The position numbers and the translations under genes are program-made. 64,000 nt of DNA. Source: Phycisphaerae bacterium (GTDB lineage: Bacteria > Planctomycetota > Phycisphaerae > FEN-1346 > JAACEH01). Below the pieces are notes generated by a model. That model made no database searches. It was not told where the DNA came from and saw nothing but the letters and a program-made list of their open reading frames with translations. Location: contig JAAYDY010000012.1 of NCBI GenBank assembly GCA_012729015.1, positions 1-64,000 of the forward strand, written 5' to 3'. Shown one piece after another: positions 32,892 to 40,498 of this stretch. Numbering within the stretch: position 1 is the first letter of the stretch; every line of letters starts with the position of its first letter.

Positions 32892-33722
32892 TCAGTACCC
32901 CGTCTCTTCCTGGCAGGCTTCCTGGTCCACCATCTCGTTGATCCAGCCCAGCACAAGCTGGTCGTCTTTGTCATAATGGGCATAGCCGAACGTGGCCGGG
33001 ATCATCTGGCCGACGCCGGGGCGCTGCCACTTGTGGGGCGACGAGACCGGATCGACGCCTGTGGCCAGCGAGTCGCCGGTGTCGGGGTCGGTCACGTCGT
33101 AGGTCCAGGTCGCGGGCGTGGTTTCGTCGCCCTGGCTGCCGCCGCTCTGCGAGAGGTCCACCGGGAACGGGTACCGCAAGGCCCGCTTGCCGAGACGCAC
33201 GATGGCCCACTGGACCCCGGTGCCGCCCGCGCGCCAGAGGATGCCCGCCGAACCGTAGCGGAGGGCCTTGAGATTGGCGGTCACGCCGTCGGCGATCTCG
33301 GCGAAGGACCGCTCGGTGTCTTCGTCGGGCATGTCGATCTTGACCTGGCAGACCCCGGCGGCGCAGGCTACGCCCAATGCTCCCGCCTTGATCGGCTCGA
33401 TGCAGACGACGAACTTGCCCAGGTGGTCGTCGTCGGTCGGCGCGATGCCCTTGAGGGCCACGCGGTCCTTGAAGTTCTGTTCGCTGGCGTCCGGGGCGAT
33501 GAGCGGGCCGTCGATGCCGAGAACGTGGAACTGGTCGGCGTCGGCGCCGCTATCGTTGCGGACCAGCACCAGGCCACTCTGGCGGAATTCGCGCTGGGCC
33601 TCGCGGCCCTGGCTCTGCTGCCGCTGGCGCAGGTCTACGGCGGCGTCGATGAAGGCGTTGTAGGCCGCCGCGGGCATCCGCAGCGACTCGCCGGCACGGA
33701 CCTTTTTCAGAGCATCACCCAC
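32892..33722 (-). CDS. Hypothetical phage structural protein, probable distal tail
   Basis: About 276 aa, no named family recognised. After a short helical start (LKKVRAGESLRMPAAAYNAFIDAA) it becomes beta-rich (LVLVRNDSGADADQFHVLGI, KFVVCIEPIKAGALGVACAAGVCQVKID). It ends in an acidic tail. I prefer the GTG at 33722, which has AAGGAAA upstream; a GTG at 33743 has no clear binding site. Downstream genes follow within 2 nt. Position and style suit a baseplate or tail-tip subunit. Confidence 0.6.
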   Translation of the reverse strand: MGDALKKVRAGESLRMPAAAYNAFIDAAVDLRQRQQSQGREAQREFRQSGLVLVRNDSGADADQFHVLGIDGPLIAPDASEQNFKDRVALKGIAPTDDDHLGKFVVCIEPIKAGALGVACAAGVCQVKIDMPDEDTERSFAEIADGVTANLKALRYGSAGILWRAGGTGVQWAIVRLGKRALRYPFPVDLSQSGGSQGDETTPATWTYDVTDPDTGDSLATGVDPVSSPHKWQRPGVGQMIPATFGYAHYDKDDQLVLGWINEMVDQEACQEETGY

Positions 33723-33750
33723 AGTAAGGTTTCCTTGCCACACTCGGGCA

Positions 33751-33778
33751 TTGACCGTACATCATGGGGAGGTACAAT
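33751..33778 (+). promoter_or_regulatory. Near-consensus promoter of the zinc-ribbon/nuclease moron
   Basis: TTGACC (33751-33756, 5/6) and TACAAT (33773-33778, 5/6) are separated by 16 nt. Transcription from about 33785 reaches an AAGGAG (33810-33815) and the ATG at 33822. It drives plus-strand genes inside an otherwise minus-strand phage region. Confidence 0.65.
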
Positions 33779-33821
33779 CAGCCCGTTGCCGTGTACTGCA
33801 ACCCACATCAAGGAGAATAAC

Positions 33822-34079
33822 ATGAGCAAGTGTCGGTACTGCAACTCCTCGTCCTATGGCTCTGGCTGTTCCAACAGCCCCACCGGAAAGCATGAGCACA
33901 CTGGAGACGAAACACGCTGCGAGTTCTGTGGCTCAACCCTCTATGGGAGAAGTTGTTCACACAGCCCAACCGGTTACCATCGGCACGGCTCTGGCGGTAA
34001 CAAGTGCCGCTGGTGCGGATCAAGAGGAACCGGTGTCGGCGGGTGTTCGTATACTCCATCCAGGAACCACGAAAGGTAG
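33822..34079 (+). CDS. Small protein of three tandem zinc-ribbon repeats (moron)
   Basis: An 85-aa protein consisting almost wholly of three repeats of about 28 residues. The repeat pattern is CxxC-x8-9-C-x7-H, often with a second His two residues later: C4, C7, C16, H24; C33, C36, C45, H53; C62, C65, C75, H83. Each would bind one zinc ion. AAGGAG precedes the ATG at 7 nt, and a near-consensus promoter lies just upstream. The stop is 7 nt before the nuclease-like gene at 34087, so the two form a two-gene cassette on the strand opposite to the phage genes. Such short Cys/His repeats can bind nucleic acid or protein; here they may target or restrain the partner nuclease. Confidence 0.75.
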   Translation: MSKCRYCNSSSYGSGCSNSPTGKHEHTGDETRCEFCGSTLYGRSCSHSPTGYHRHGSGGNKCRWCGSRGTGVGGCSYTPSRNHER

Positions 34080-34086
34080 GCGGCGC

Positions 34087-34560
34087 ATGTCCACTTCGCA
34101 CACGTCCCTCACCGGCGCTGCGGGGGAGCACTTCGTTGCCTACCGCCTGTCCTCGATGGGGCACGCTGTCGCCCTCACTCGTGGCGGTTCTCCAACCGTT
34201 GACCTCATGGTCTGCGACGATGCAGGCTGCAGCGCCGTGTCCATCCAGGTCAAGACATCGCGTTGGGCCTGGCGGTCGCGCAAACGCGATCCGGCGAAAA
34301 GCCACTGGGAATGGGACGTTGGCCCGAGAGTTCTTCTTGTGCCTCCAAGTCAGTCTCGCTTCTATGCCTTCGTTGACCTCTGTTGCGAAGCCGACGGAGT
34401 AACGACTCGGCCCACAGTGTTCCTCGTGCCCTCTCAGGACGTGCATGCGTTCGTGCAGTCCGAGTGGAGCCGAAAGATGTTTTGGATCTTCGCGGAAGAC
34501 AAGGACAAGTACTGTGAAGCATGGCATCGTATCACGGATCGGCTCAGCCCTCACAAATAG
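34087..34560 (+). CDS. PD-(D/E)XK-type nuclease-like protein (moron)
   Basis: A 157-aa protein with the outline of a small Holliday-junction-resolvase or restriction-type nuclease. E14 lies in GAAGEHFVAYRL, D39 in SPTVDLMV, and Q54-x-K56 in SIQVKTS, which gives the E...D...(E/Q)xK pattern. The rest is beta/alpha with a Trp-rich end (WSRKMFWIFAEDKDKY). The ATG sits 7 nt after the zinc-ribbon gene. It ends 9 nt before the convergent phage gene. A prophage-borne nuclease cassette with its own promoter may exclude competing phages; a resolvase-like or DUF4365-like housekeeping role is the alternative. Confidence 0.68.
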   Translation: MSTSHTSLTGAAGEHFVAYRLSSMGHAVALTRGGSPTVDLMVCDDAGCSAVSIQVKTSRWAWRSRKRDPAKSHWEWDVGPRVLLVPPSQSRFYAFVDLCCEADGVTTRPTVFLVPSQDVHAFVQSEWSRKMFWIFAEDKDKYCEAWHRITDRLSPHK

Positions 34561-34569
34561 ACGGTCACG

Positions 34570-35376
34570 TCACGTCCCGATTCCGAGGGCCGAGAAGCTG
34601 CCCTCTTCATAGACCTTCTCGACATACGCCCCGCAGGGCCGCTTGACGATCATGTTCACCGTGTCGTCCACCACGTCGTGGTAGCGAATCCACAGGTACT
34701 CCCAGCCCTTCTTCGAGGCCACGGTGATGCTGCCGATGGTGATGTTGGTCTTGTTCGGGCTGGCGGCGAACTTGAAGGTGATCTCCCAGTCGCCGGTGCC
34801 ACGCTTAGACCCCGAGGCCCCCAGGAACAGGCACTCGCCGGCCGCGCAGCCCTTGAAGGGTGCATTGTTGACCTTGCCGGTGAGCGCAAAGTAGGCCGCC
34901 TTGTTGACCTGGGCGTCGGCGAGGTAGTGGGTCTCCGAGAACTGGTAGACCGGCACGGTGATGTCGCAGCCCTCGACCGAGTCGCTGGTGACGCCGATGG
35001 CCCCGTGGAAGTTGGGGGCCGAGTCGCCGCTCTGGCCGTAGCGGCCGCTGGTCGAGAGGCTCTGGGTGATGTGCTGCGTGCCGCCGCCGGTGTCGAACGA
35101 GAAGCTCGACTCGCCCGTCTCCGGCGGGTCCTTCTTCTGGCCCCCCGGCGGGACATATCGCACCGTGGCGTACCACAGGTCGGTCCGCTCGGTTGGCTCC
35201 AGCGAGATCGTGTCACGGACCATGCCCCGGTAGCTGGCCGGGGCGCCGGCGGCCACGGCGTCATAGGCGGCCTGATCGTCGCTCGTGCCCATGACCTGGT
35301 AGGCCAGGTCGATATTCGACGAGCGGCCAATGCTGGCCGGGCGGCTGTCGAGGCGTTCTTGAACCGTGATACTCAT
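34570..35376 (-). CDS. Hypothetical phage protein, probable tail component
   Basis: A 268-aa protein, largely beta-rich (SSFSFDTGGGTQHITQSLS, DITVPVYQFSETHYL, TNITIGSITVASKKG), with two Cys residues in FKGCAAGECLF. No named family is recognised. AGGA precedes the ATG at 7 nt. It lies between the tape measure and the distal genes, where distal tail and tail-fibre-like proteins are expected, and it is separated from the tape measure by a plus-strand moron. Confidence 0.6.
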   Translation of the reverse strand: MSITVQERLDSRPASIGRSSNIDLAYQVMGTSDDQAAYDAVAAGAPASYRGMVRDTISLEPTERTDLWYATVRYVPPGGQKKDPPETGESSFSFDTGGGTQHITQSLSTSGRYGQSGDSAPNFHGAIGVTSDSVEGCDITVPVYQFSETHYLADAQVNKAAYFALTGKVNNAPFKGCAAGECLFLGASGSKRGTGDWEITFKFAASPNKTNITIGSITVASKKGWEYLWIRYHDVVDDTVNMIVKRPCGAYVEKVYEEGSFSALGIGT

Positions 35377-35412
35377 GCAGAGTTCCTATCTGACGCGACT
35401 GCGTATCGAGGC

Positions 35413-35441
35413 TTGCGAAGCCCTTGCGACCAAAGTAGAAT
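35413..35441 (+). promoter_or_regulatory. Promoter giving an apparently leaderless moron transcript
   Basis: TTGCGA (35413-35418, 4/6) and TAGAAT (35436-35441, 5/6) are 17 nt apart. The expected start of transcription (35447-35449) coincides with the ATG at 35449, so the message would have almost no leader. Confidence 0.5.
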
Positions 35442-35448
35442 CAGGTCC

Positions 35449-35835
35449 ATGCACGAAACAGCAGGCCAACCTGACGCACACCGCTCCTTGTCGGAAGCCA
35501 AGCCGAAGCGGTGGTGGCTTCTCCTCCTGTGGTTTGGTCTGTTGGCATCGGTGCTTGCCGGCCAACATCTGACGGCTCTTTCGTTTGCCCACGGTCATTG
35601 GACTCCCAGCGGCGGCACAGACCCAACGCGACAGGAAGTCATCTGGTACTCTGTTCCTCCGGTTCTGATCGTCCTGCTTTCGATTGCCTTCTGCATCGCT
35701 CTCCGGTGGTGGGCACCCTATGCACCGGTGAGAGGGTTCATGCGAGCCATGGTGTTCATGACAGGCTTCCTCGCCGTTCTCGCAAGCTTCGGCATCTCCG
35801 CGTGGTTCGCCGTCTTCCACTTCTACATGGACTGA
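35449..35835 (+). CDS. Small membrane protein (moron), unknown function
   Basis: A 128-aa protein with three likely transmembrane helices: WWLLLLWFGLLASVLAG (about residues 22-38), VPPVLIVLLSIAFCIAL (about 70-86), and MVFMTGFLAVLASFGIS (about 102-118). It lies on the plus strand between the minus-strand tape measure and a tail gene and has its own promoter. Small membrane proteins in such positions are often superinfection-exclusion factors; that role is inference. The ATG at 35449 is the first in frame after the promoter. Confidence 0.65.
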   Translation: MHETAGQPDAHRSLSEAKPKRWWLLLLWFGLLASVLAGQHLTALSFAHGHWTPSGGTDPTRQEVIWYSVPPVLIVLLSIAFCIALRWWAPYAPVRGFMRAMVFMTGFLAVLASFGISAWFAVFHFYMD

Positions 35836-35876
35836 ATGCCCGGAACCGACCGAAACGCAGGATCATCAACCTCGCC

Positions 35877-37877
35877 TCACTCGAATTCCAGTCCGCCGAG
35901 CTTGGCGTGCTCCAGCAGCTTCTCGGTGTTCTTCGCCGTGGCCTCGGTTGCCTTGGCCGTCCGCTCGGCGGCGCCGCCCACGCCCATGCCGGCAATGGCG
36001 GCGGCGTTGAACGTCCCCTGGGCACCGAACATGTTCTTGCGGACCTCGGCCACGGCCTGGCCGATGCCCTCGAAATCGTAGTCATCCGGCCCGCGCGGGA
36101 GGTCGAGTGACTTGTCTTCGTTCTCGCCGGCCTGCCGCTTGGCCTTGGCGGCGGCGATGGACTCCTGCCACTCCTTCCGCGCCGCGTCGAGTTCATTCTG
36201 CGACTGCTTCATCCGGGCGTCATATTCGTCGTTCAGGCCCTTCTCCTTGGCGTCGTGTTCGGCCTGAAACTGATCGAGCACCTTCTGGTGCAGGGCGTCC
36301 TCGCGGTTACGCTCGGCCTCACGCTGCCGCTGGCGGGCGTCGACGGCGGCGTTAGCCTCGGCGTCGATCTTGCGGTTCTCGCTCTCCAACCAGGCGTCGG
36401 CCCCACGATTGGCCGCCCCGGCGTCGAACGAGTCGTCCCACAGGCTCTTGACCCAGTTGATGCCCTTACTGATCTGCACGCCCGCCCAGTTCCAGGCCTT
36501 GTTGATGCCCTGGCAGAACCGCGTCCAGACGTTGGAGAGGAAGGCCGTGGTCTCGATCCAGCCGACCTCCAGCCCGTGCCAGACCCACTCGGCGCCCTTC
36601 AAGGCCCCGTACCAGGCGTCCCAGGCCAGGCGGATGAAGAAGTTGCGGAAGTTGAGCCAGATCGAAAGCAGGGCCTTGCAGCCCTTTTCCCACTCCATTT
36701 TCAGGGTGAGCCACAGAATCCGCGCCGCCAGGCCGATGTCGCCGGCGGCCAGGGCGTCGGAGATGCCCTCGAAGGCCGTGAGAGCGTCGTCCTTGAGGTC
36801 GCCGAAGACGCCGCCCAGCCAGTCGAGGGCCTTGCCGCCAGCACCGGTGACCCACAGGATGATGCCGCCCAGAGCCACGATGGTGGCAATCACCAGGCCC
36901 ACGGGGGTGCAGATGGCCCCGATGATGGAGCCGAGGATGCCGAGCACCGTGCCGACGGCGCTGGCGACGGTGCCAAGCGCTCCGATCACCGTGCCGACCG
37001 CCGAGATGACCGTGCCCAACATGACAAATGCCGCGCCGAGGCCCGCCAGCACGCCGCCGACGATGAGGGCAATCTTGACCAGCCCCTGGTGCTCCCTGAT
37101 CCACTTCGTGACGCTGACGATGACGCGAGTGAGCCACTTGGCCAGGCCGGAGAGAATGGGCGCGACCGAGGCCCCGATGGTGTTGTAGCACTTCTTCAGC
37201 ACCCGCCAGAGGTCGTGCAGCGTGTCCTCGAACCGCCGCGCCGCCTCGGCGCTCTCGCCGGACATGATCAGGCCCAGTTTCTCGGCGTAGGCGGTGAGCC
37301 GCTCAATGCCGGCCGCGCCGCCGGTCATCATGGGCAGAAGCTGCGTCCCGCTGCGGCCGAAGATGGCGATGGCCGCGGCGGCGCGGACGGCGGGGTTCTC
37401 GACCCGGCTCAGCCGGTCGGCGATCAGCTTGAACTGCTCCTCGGGCCGCAGGCCGTTGAGGTCGTCCATCGTCAGCCCCAGCGTGGCCAGAGCCTCGCGG
37501 GCGGTCTGGCTGCCGAGGGCCGCCTCGGCCAGTAGCCGCTGCATGCGCTTCAGGCCGACCTCCACCGCCTCCAGGCTCGACCCCGACCGCTCGGCCACGT
37601 AGCCCAGGGCCGACAGAGCCTCGACCGAGACGCCGGTCCGCTCGCTCATGTGGGCCATCTCGGCTCCGGCCTCGGCCCAGCGGCGGGCGCTATCGACCAG
37701 CGGCGTGACGATGGCCGCCCCGGCGGCCGAGAACTTCAGGCCCAGATTCCGGACGCTCGCGCCCCAGGCGGCCAGCTTCCGCGACGCCGCCTTGAGGCCG
37801 CGGGCCATCTCCGAGGAGTCGGTGAAGATCTCCACGAAGGCCCGACCGGCGCGGATGGAACCTGCTTGAGCAGACAT
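35877..37877 (-). CDS. Phage tail tape measure protein (TP901-like)
   Basis: A 666-aa tape measure. The N-terminal region (VEIFTDSSEMARGLKAASRKL, then MSERTGVSVEALSALGYVAE) matches TP901-type tape measures. A hydrophobic middle (residues about 260-345) rich in Gly, Ala, Val and Ile (VGGVLAGLGAAFVMLGTVIS) is the usual membrane-interacting part. The C-terminal region is charged and coiled-coil-like (DARQRQREAERNREDALHQK). Tape measures set the length of the tail and help DNA entry. At this length the tail should be short for a siphovirus (on the usual rule of about 0.15 nm per residue). Plus-strand morons flank it on both sides. Confidence 0.88.
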   Translation of the reverse strand: MSAQAGSIRAGRAFVEIFTDSSEMARGLKAASRKLAAWGASVRNLGLKFSAAGAAIVTPLVDSARRWAEAGAEMAHMSERTGVSVEALSALGYVAERSGSSLEAVEVGLKRMQRLLAEAALGSQTAREALATLGLTMDDLNGLRPEEQFKLIADRLSRVENPAVRAAAAIAIFGRSGTQLLPMMTGGAAGIERLTAYAEKLGLIMSGESAEAARRFEDTLHDLWRVLKKCYNTIGASVAPILSGLAKWLTRVIVSVTKWIREHQGLVKIALIVGGVLAGLGAAFVMLGTVISAVGTVIGALGTVASAVGTVLGILGSIIGAICTPVGLVIATIVALGGIILWVTGAGGKALDWLGGVFGDLKDDALTAFEGISDALAAGDIGLAARILWLTLKMEWEKGCKALLSIWLNFRNFFIRLAWDAWYGALKGAEWVWHGLEVGWIETTAFLSNVWTRFCQGINKAWNWAGVQISKGINWVKSLWDDSFDAGAANRGADAWLESENRKIDAEANAAVDARQRQREAERNREDALHQKVLDQFQAEHDAKEKGLNDEYDARMKQSQNELDAARKEWQESIAAAKAKRQAGENEDKSLDLPRGPDDYDFEGIGQAVAEVRKNMFGAQGTFNAAAIAGMGVGGAAERTAKATEATAKNTEKLLEHAKLGGLEFE

Positions 37878-37879
37878 CC

Positions 37880-37908
37880 TTGAGTTTCTCCTGACGCGGT
37901 CCTATACT
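37880..37908 (+). promoter_or_regulatory. Near-consensus promoter of the lipoprotein moron
   Basis: TTGAGT (37880-37885, 4/6) and TATACT (37903-37908, 5/6) are 17 nt apart, just outside the tape measure start codon. The start of transcription near 37915 leaves about 19 nt, with CGGAG, before the ATG at 37934. Confidence 0.6.
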
Positions 37909-37933
37909 GTCGCTGAACTTCGGAGCCATCACT

Positions 37934-38875
37934 ATGAGACACCTGCCTTGGACACTTCTTGTTCTGACCCTATCGGTAATGGCCGGCGGATGCGGCAACC
38001 CAGCGGAGGAACTCTACACACTCGCTGTGCTCGGCCAGCCACTGCCCAGCACGCTTCCGGCCGGTACGGAAGTGTACGGATACGGGGCCTGTGTCAGAGC
38101 CAAAGGTGGAGCCGCCTTTCCTGGAGTCGAGCGAGTCTTGGTCGCCCGCCTGCTCAAGAACGAGAATGGGATCATTGTTGCCAAGAGCCTCCTGACCAAG
38201 GAAACCAACCACTGGCTGGGCCTCTTCGGCGGCACCGACACCTACGTCATCGAGGCACAGGTTCCCGAGAATGAGTTCCGCGAACCGTCCGACGGCTGGA
38301 CAGAACTCATGGGCCGCATTGCCAAGGCAACATCCGGCTACAAGCTTGGCAGCGCATCCCTGGCTCTCTCGAACATGGAGGAGAAAGAGCGTCCGCAGTG
38401 GATTCGCTTCCCGCCTCGCGACAACAAGTTGGGCCAACTCGAGTCGGCCTGCATCGCCGGTGAGTATGGCTTCGGAGCTTACCTGGCTATTGCCAGCAAG
38501 CAGGATATGGGGCCTCCGCCTGCGGTCCTGGCTCCGACTTCGCTGCCCGCCTACCTGGCCTTCATCGAGGAACTCCTGACGCTCCTGCCGGAGTCGACCC
38601 AGATGACCACCACGAGCAAGAGCAAGTTCTTGGATGCGGACATTACCTGGAACCGCACCACCGCCGACAGCCGCGGATCAGTCCACCCCGTTTACCAATT
38701 GGCTGCCGACTATCCCCAAGCGTTCACCGGCTTGACGCAGCCCGGATTTAAGTGGCAAGGTGGCCGACATGGCACAACCCTGAGCACACAGAATGCTGGT
38801 GAGCGACACATCCGTATCGAGACGCGAACGTCGGCGGCCGAGCAGATGCGGAGCCTGGCCGATGAGTCGGAGTAG
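37934..38875 (+). CDS. Predicted lipoprotein (moron), unknown function
   Basis: A 313-aa protein with a lipoprotein signal: basic start, hydrophobic LLVLTLSVMAGG and the lipobox Cys in MAGGCGNP at residue 20. The mature part has no recognised domain; it is mixed alpha/beta (VERVLVARLLKNENGII, WLGLFGGTDTYVIEAQVPE). It lies on the plus strand between the tape measure and a minus-strand phage gene, with its own promoter upstream and a hairpin downstream, and so looks like lysogenic-conversion cargo. It may alter the surface of the lysogen; this is inference. Confidence 0.7.
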   Translation: MRHLPWTLLVLTLSVMAGGCGNPAEELYTLAVLGQPLPSTLPAGTEVYGYGACVRAKGGAAFPGVERVLVARLLKNENGIIVAKSLLTKETNHWLGLFGGTDTYVIEAQVPENEFREPSDGWTELMGRIAKATSGYKLGSASLALSNMEEKERPQWIRFPPRDNKLGQLESACIAGEYGFGAYLAIASKQDMGPPPAVLAPTSLPAYLAFIEELLTLLPESTQMTTTSKSKFLDADITWNRTTADSRGSVHPVYQLAADYPQAFTGLTQPGFKWQGGRHGTTLSTQNAGERHIRIETRTSAAEQMRSLADESE

Positions 38876-38920
38876 GGCATCATCTTCGGTAGTCTCAGTC
38901 TCTGAAGAACCTCACCACCA

Positions 38921-38953
38921 ACCGGCAGACGAACCGGATCGTCGCCTGCCGGT
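38921..38953. terminator. Inverted repeat between convergent genes, possible terminator
   Basis: ACCGGCAG (38921-38928) and CTGCCGGT (38946-38953) are perfect inverse complements around a 17-nt loop that can pair further internally. It sits 45 nt after the lipoprotein moron stop, between convergent genes. There is no T-run, so an intrinsic terminator is not certain. Confidence 0.35.
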
Positions 38954-38997
38954 CGGTCTTCCACATCGCCTTCAGCATTGACCACGAGAGCCACGAC

Positions 38998-39396
38998 TCA
39001 AAGCAGCACCCCCGTCAGGGCGAAACTCAGGCCCAACTGGATCGCCTTCACGAACGCCTGGTGCAGCACGTCGAAAAAGGCGCTGTTGCGGTCGGCCAGT
39101 TCGCGCAGCACCGGCAGGAGCTTCGTCTTCGCGGCCACGAGTTCCTCGTTCGACATTTTGCCGTAGAGCAGGTTGATGGCCTCGTCGGTCCTCTTCTCCC
39201 GCAGGCTCTCGATTAGCGCGGGAATCTCCGCCAGGGCCAGATTCCTGATGCCCGGATAGAGAATCACCACCAGGTCCGTCAGGGCCTGCCCGTATTGGCT
39301 CGACAGCGCCGCCGTGAGCCGCTGGATCACCTCGTTCTCAATCGCCGACGGCAAGGGCACCGCAACCGGCACAGTGACAACCGTTTCCTCTGCCAT
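38998..39396 (-). CDS. Hypothetical phage protein
   Basis: A 132-aa helical protein (IENEVIQRLTAALSSQYGQALTD, AKTKLLPVLRELADRNSAFF) ending in a hydrophobic stretch (IQLGLSFALTGVLL) that might be a membrane helix. GGAGGG precedes the ATG. It lies directly upstream of the tape measure, apart from the lipoprotein moron, and downstream of two lysis-type membrane proteins. No family is recognised. Confidence 0.55.
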   Translation of the reverse strand: MAEETVVTVPVAVPLPSAIENEVIQRLTAALSSQYGQALTDLVVILYPGIRNLALAEIPALIESLREKRTDEAINLLYGKMSNEELVAAKTKLLPVLRELADRNSAFFDVLHQAFVKAIQLGLSFALTGVLL

Positions 39397-39460
39397 GAAT
39401 CAAGCCCTCCGTGTAAATTCAGTCCTGGGTCTAGCTCGGTCTCGATTTGCACTGCGCCCG

Positions 39461-39781
39461 TCATGGGGCAGCGGGCGCGGCGCCGGGCACGGGCAGCCGG
39501 GCGAACTCCGGCAGCACCTTCAGCCGGTCGGCCCGCACGTCCTCTACCTTGCGGCCTTGAAGCAGGGCGTCGATGGCCAGCAGCGCCTCGTTGTCAGCCA
39601 GCGCCGAGTCGCGGGCATACCCCGGCACCGCCGGGTCGCTGTAGACCCGCAGGACCGTGTTGTCCGAGGCCAGACGGTACTGGTGCACCGCCGCCTTCTC
39701 CGCGGGGCCGGTCAACAGACACCCCGGCAGAGCCACGAGACACACCGCCAGCAGCACGACCACGACGAGCAGATTCCGCAT
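39461..39781 (-). CDS. Small predicted lipoprotein, possible spanin-type (Rz1-like) protein
   Basis: A 106-aa protein with a lipoprotein signal: LLVVVVLLAVCLVALPGC, lipobox Cys near residue 21, then a Pro/Ala-rich end (LPVPGAAPAAP). AAGGAG precedes the ATG. Directly upstream is a one-helix membrane protein, so the pair resembles phage lysis cassettes. Outer-membrane spanin subunits are usually shorter and more proline-rich, so the assignment is tentative. Confidence 0.6.
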   Translation of the reverse strand: MRNLLVVVVLLAVCLVALPGCLLTGPAEKAAVHQYRLASDNTVLRVYSDPAVPGYARDSALADNEALLAIDALLQGRKVEDVRADRLKVLPEFARLPVPGAAPAAP

Positions 39782-39814
39782 GACACAATCTCCTTCCAGA
39801 AAAGGGTGACGGGG

Positions 39815-40162
39815 TTACAGGTTGCCATTGGCTTCCAGGGTCGAATGGACGATCTGGATGCCCTCCTTCAGATTGGCCTCGGTCGCGGCCGTGGCCCGGC
39901 GGCCGTTGGTCTCCTGGTAGACACCGAGCACGTACTTCAGGGCCGTGTCGAGCCGCTCCAGGCTCTTGTTGGGCACGTCGTCGGGAATGGTCCGCTCGGC
40001 GAACTTGATGGCGGCGATGATCGTGCCCTCGTACTGCTGCCACTCCGGCCGGGCCAGGTAGAGCCGGTTGAGGCCCCACAGGATCAGGCCCGCCAGGGCG
40101 GCAATGACCGCCGGGGAATTCAGCACCGTCCAGAGAACCGCCAGAATCGTCTGCCAGGTCAT
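39815..40162 (-). CDS. Membrane-anchored small phage protein, possible holin or spanin-like
   Basis: A 115-aa protein with one strong N-terminal membrane helix (VLNSPAVIAALAGLILWGL, about residues 13-31) followed by a soluble helical domain (NKSLERLDTALKYVLGVYQ). AAGGAG lies before the ATG. It precedes a small lipoprotein by 33 nt. One membrane helix with a soluble C-terminus suits an inner-membrane spanin or an atypical holin; no endolysin gene is recognised next to it. Confidence 0.55.
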   Translation of the reverse strand: MTWQTILAVLWTVLNSPAVIAALAGLILWGLNRLYLARPEWQQYEGTIIAAIKFAERTIPDDVPNKSLERLDTALKYVLGVYQETNGRRATAATEANLKEGIQIVHSTLEANGNL

Positions 40163-40195
40163 CGGCTTACTCCTTTATATAGGGCGCACTGCCCG

Positions 40196-40498
40196 CTACC
40201 TTGCCGCCCCAGCCCCGTCGGCCGGGACGAATACCTTCCTCAGCACGTCAATGTTCCCCGCCGTGATGGGAATCCCTCTCCGGCACCTGCCCGCGTACGG
40301 GTTGAAATCCGCCGGGCTGAAGGCCCGCGACTTCTTCGGGTCGCGGTTACAGTTGGCCAGCATCGCGAGGACCGCGCTGGTGTGGCCCCACGTATCCCGC
40401 CCGCGGGCCTCGGCCATCCAGACCAGTTCCCTGAGCGTCAGCGGTCCGGGGTCGACACCGAGGACTCCGGCAAGCTGCCAGATGAGTCGCCAAGCCTC
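40196..40498 (-). CDS. Second part of the tail assembly chaperone, read by a likely -1 frameshift
   Basis: This frame has no usable start at its beginning. It runs from inside the end of the chaperone gene, and the protein (LIWQLAGVLGVDPGPL, then LTLRELVWMAEARGRDTW, AVLAMLANCNRDPKKS, FSPADFNPYAG) has the look of the second reading frame of phage tail chaperones. The first ATG (40417) lies inside this conserved-looking stretch, so normal initiation there would lose half of it. The frame is -1 relative to the preceding gene, as in the lambda G-GT pair. No classical slippery heptamer is evident. The upstream end given here is only where the protein character begins. Confidence 0.6.
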   Translation of the reverse strand, partial: EAWRLIWQLAGVLGVDPGPLTLRELVWMAEARGRDTWGHTSAVLAMLANCNRDPKKSRAFSPADFNPYAGRCRRGIPITAGNIDVLRKVFVPADGAGAAR

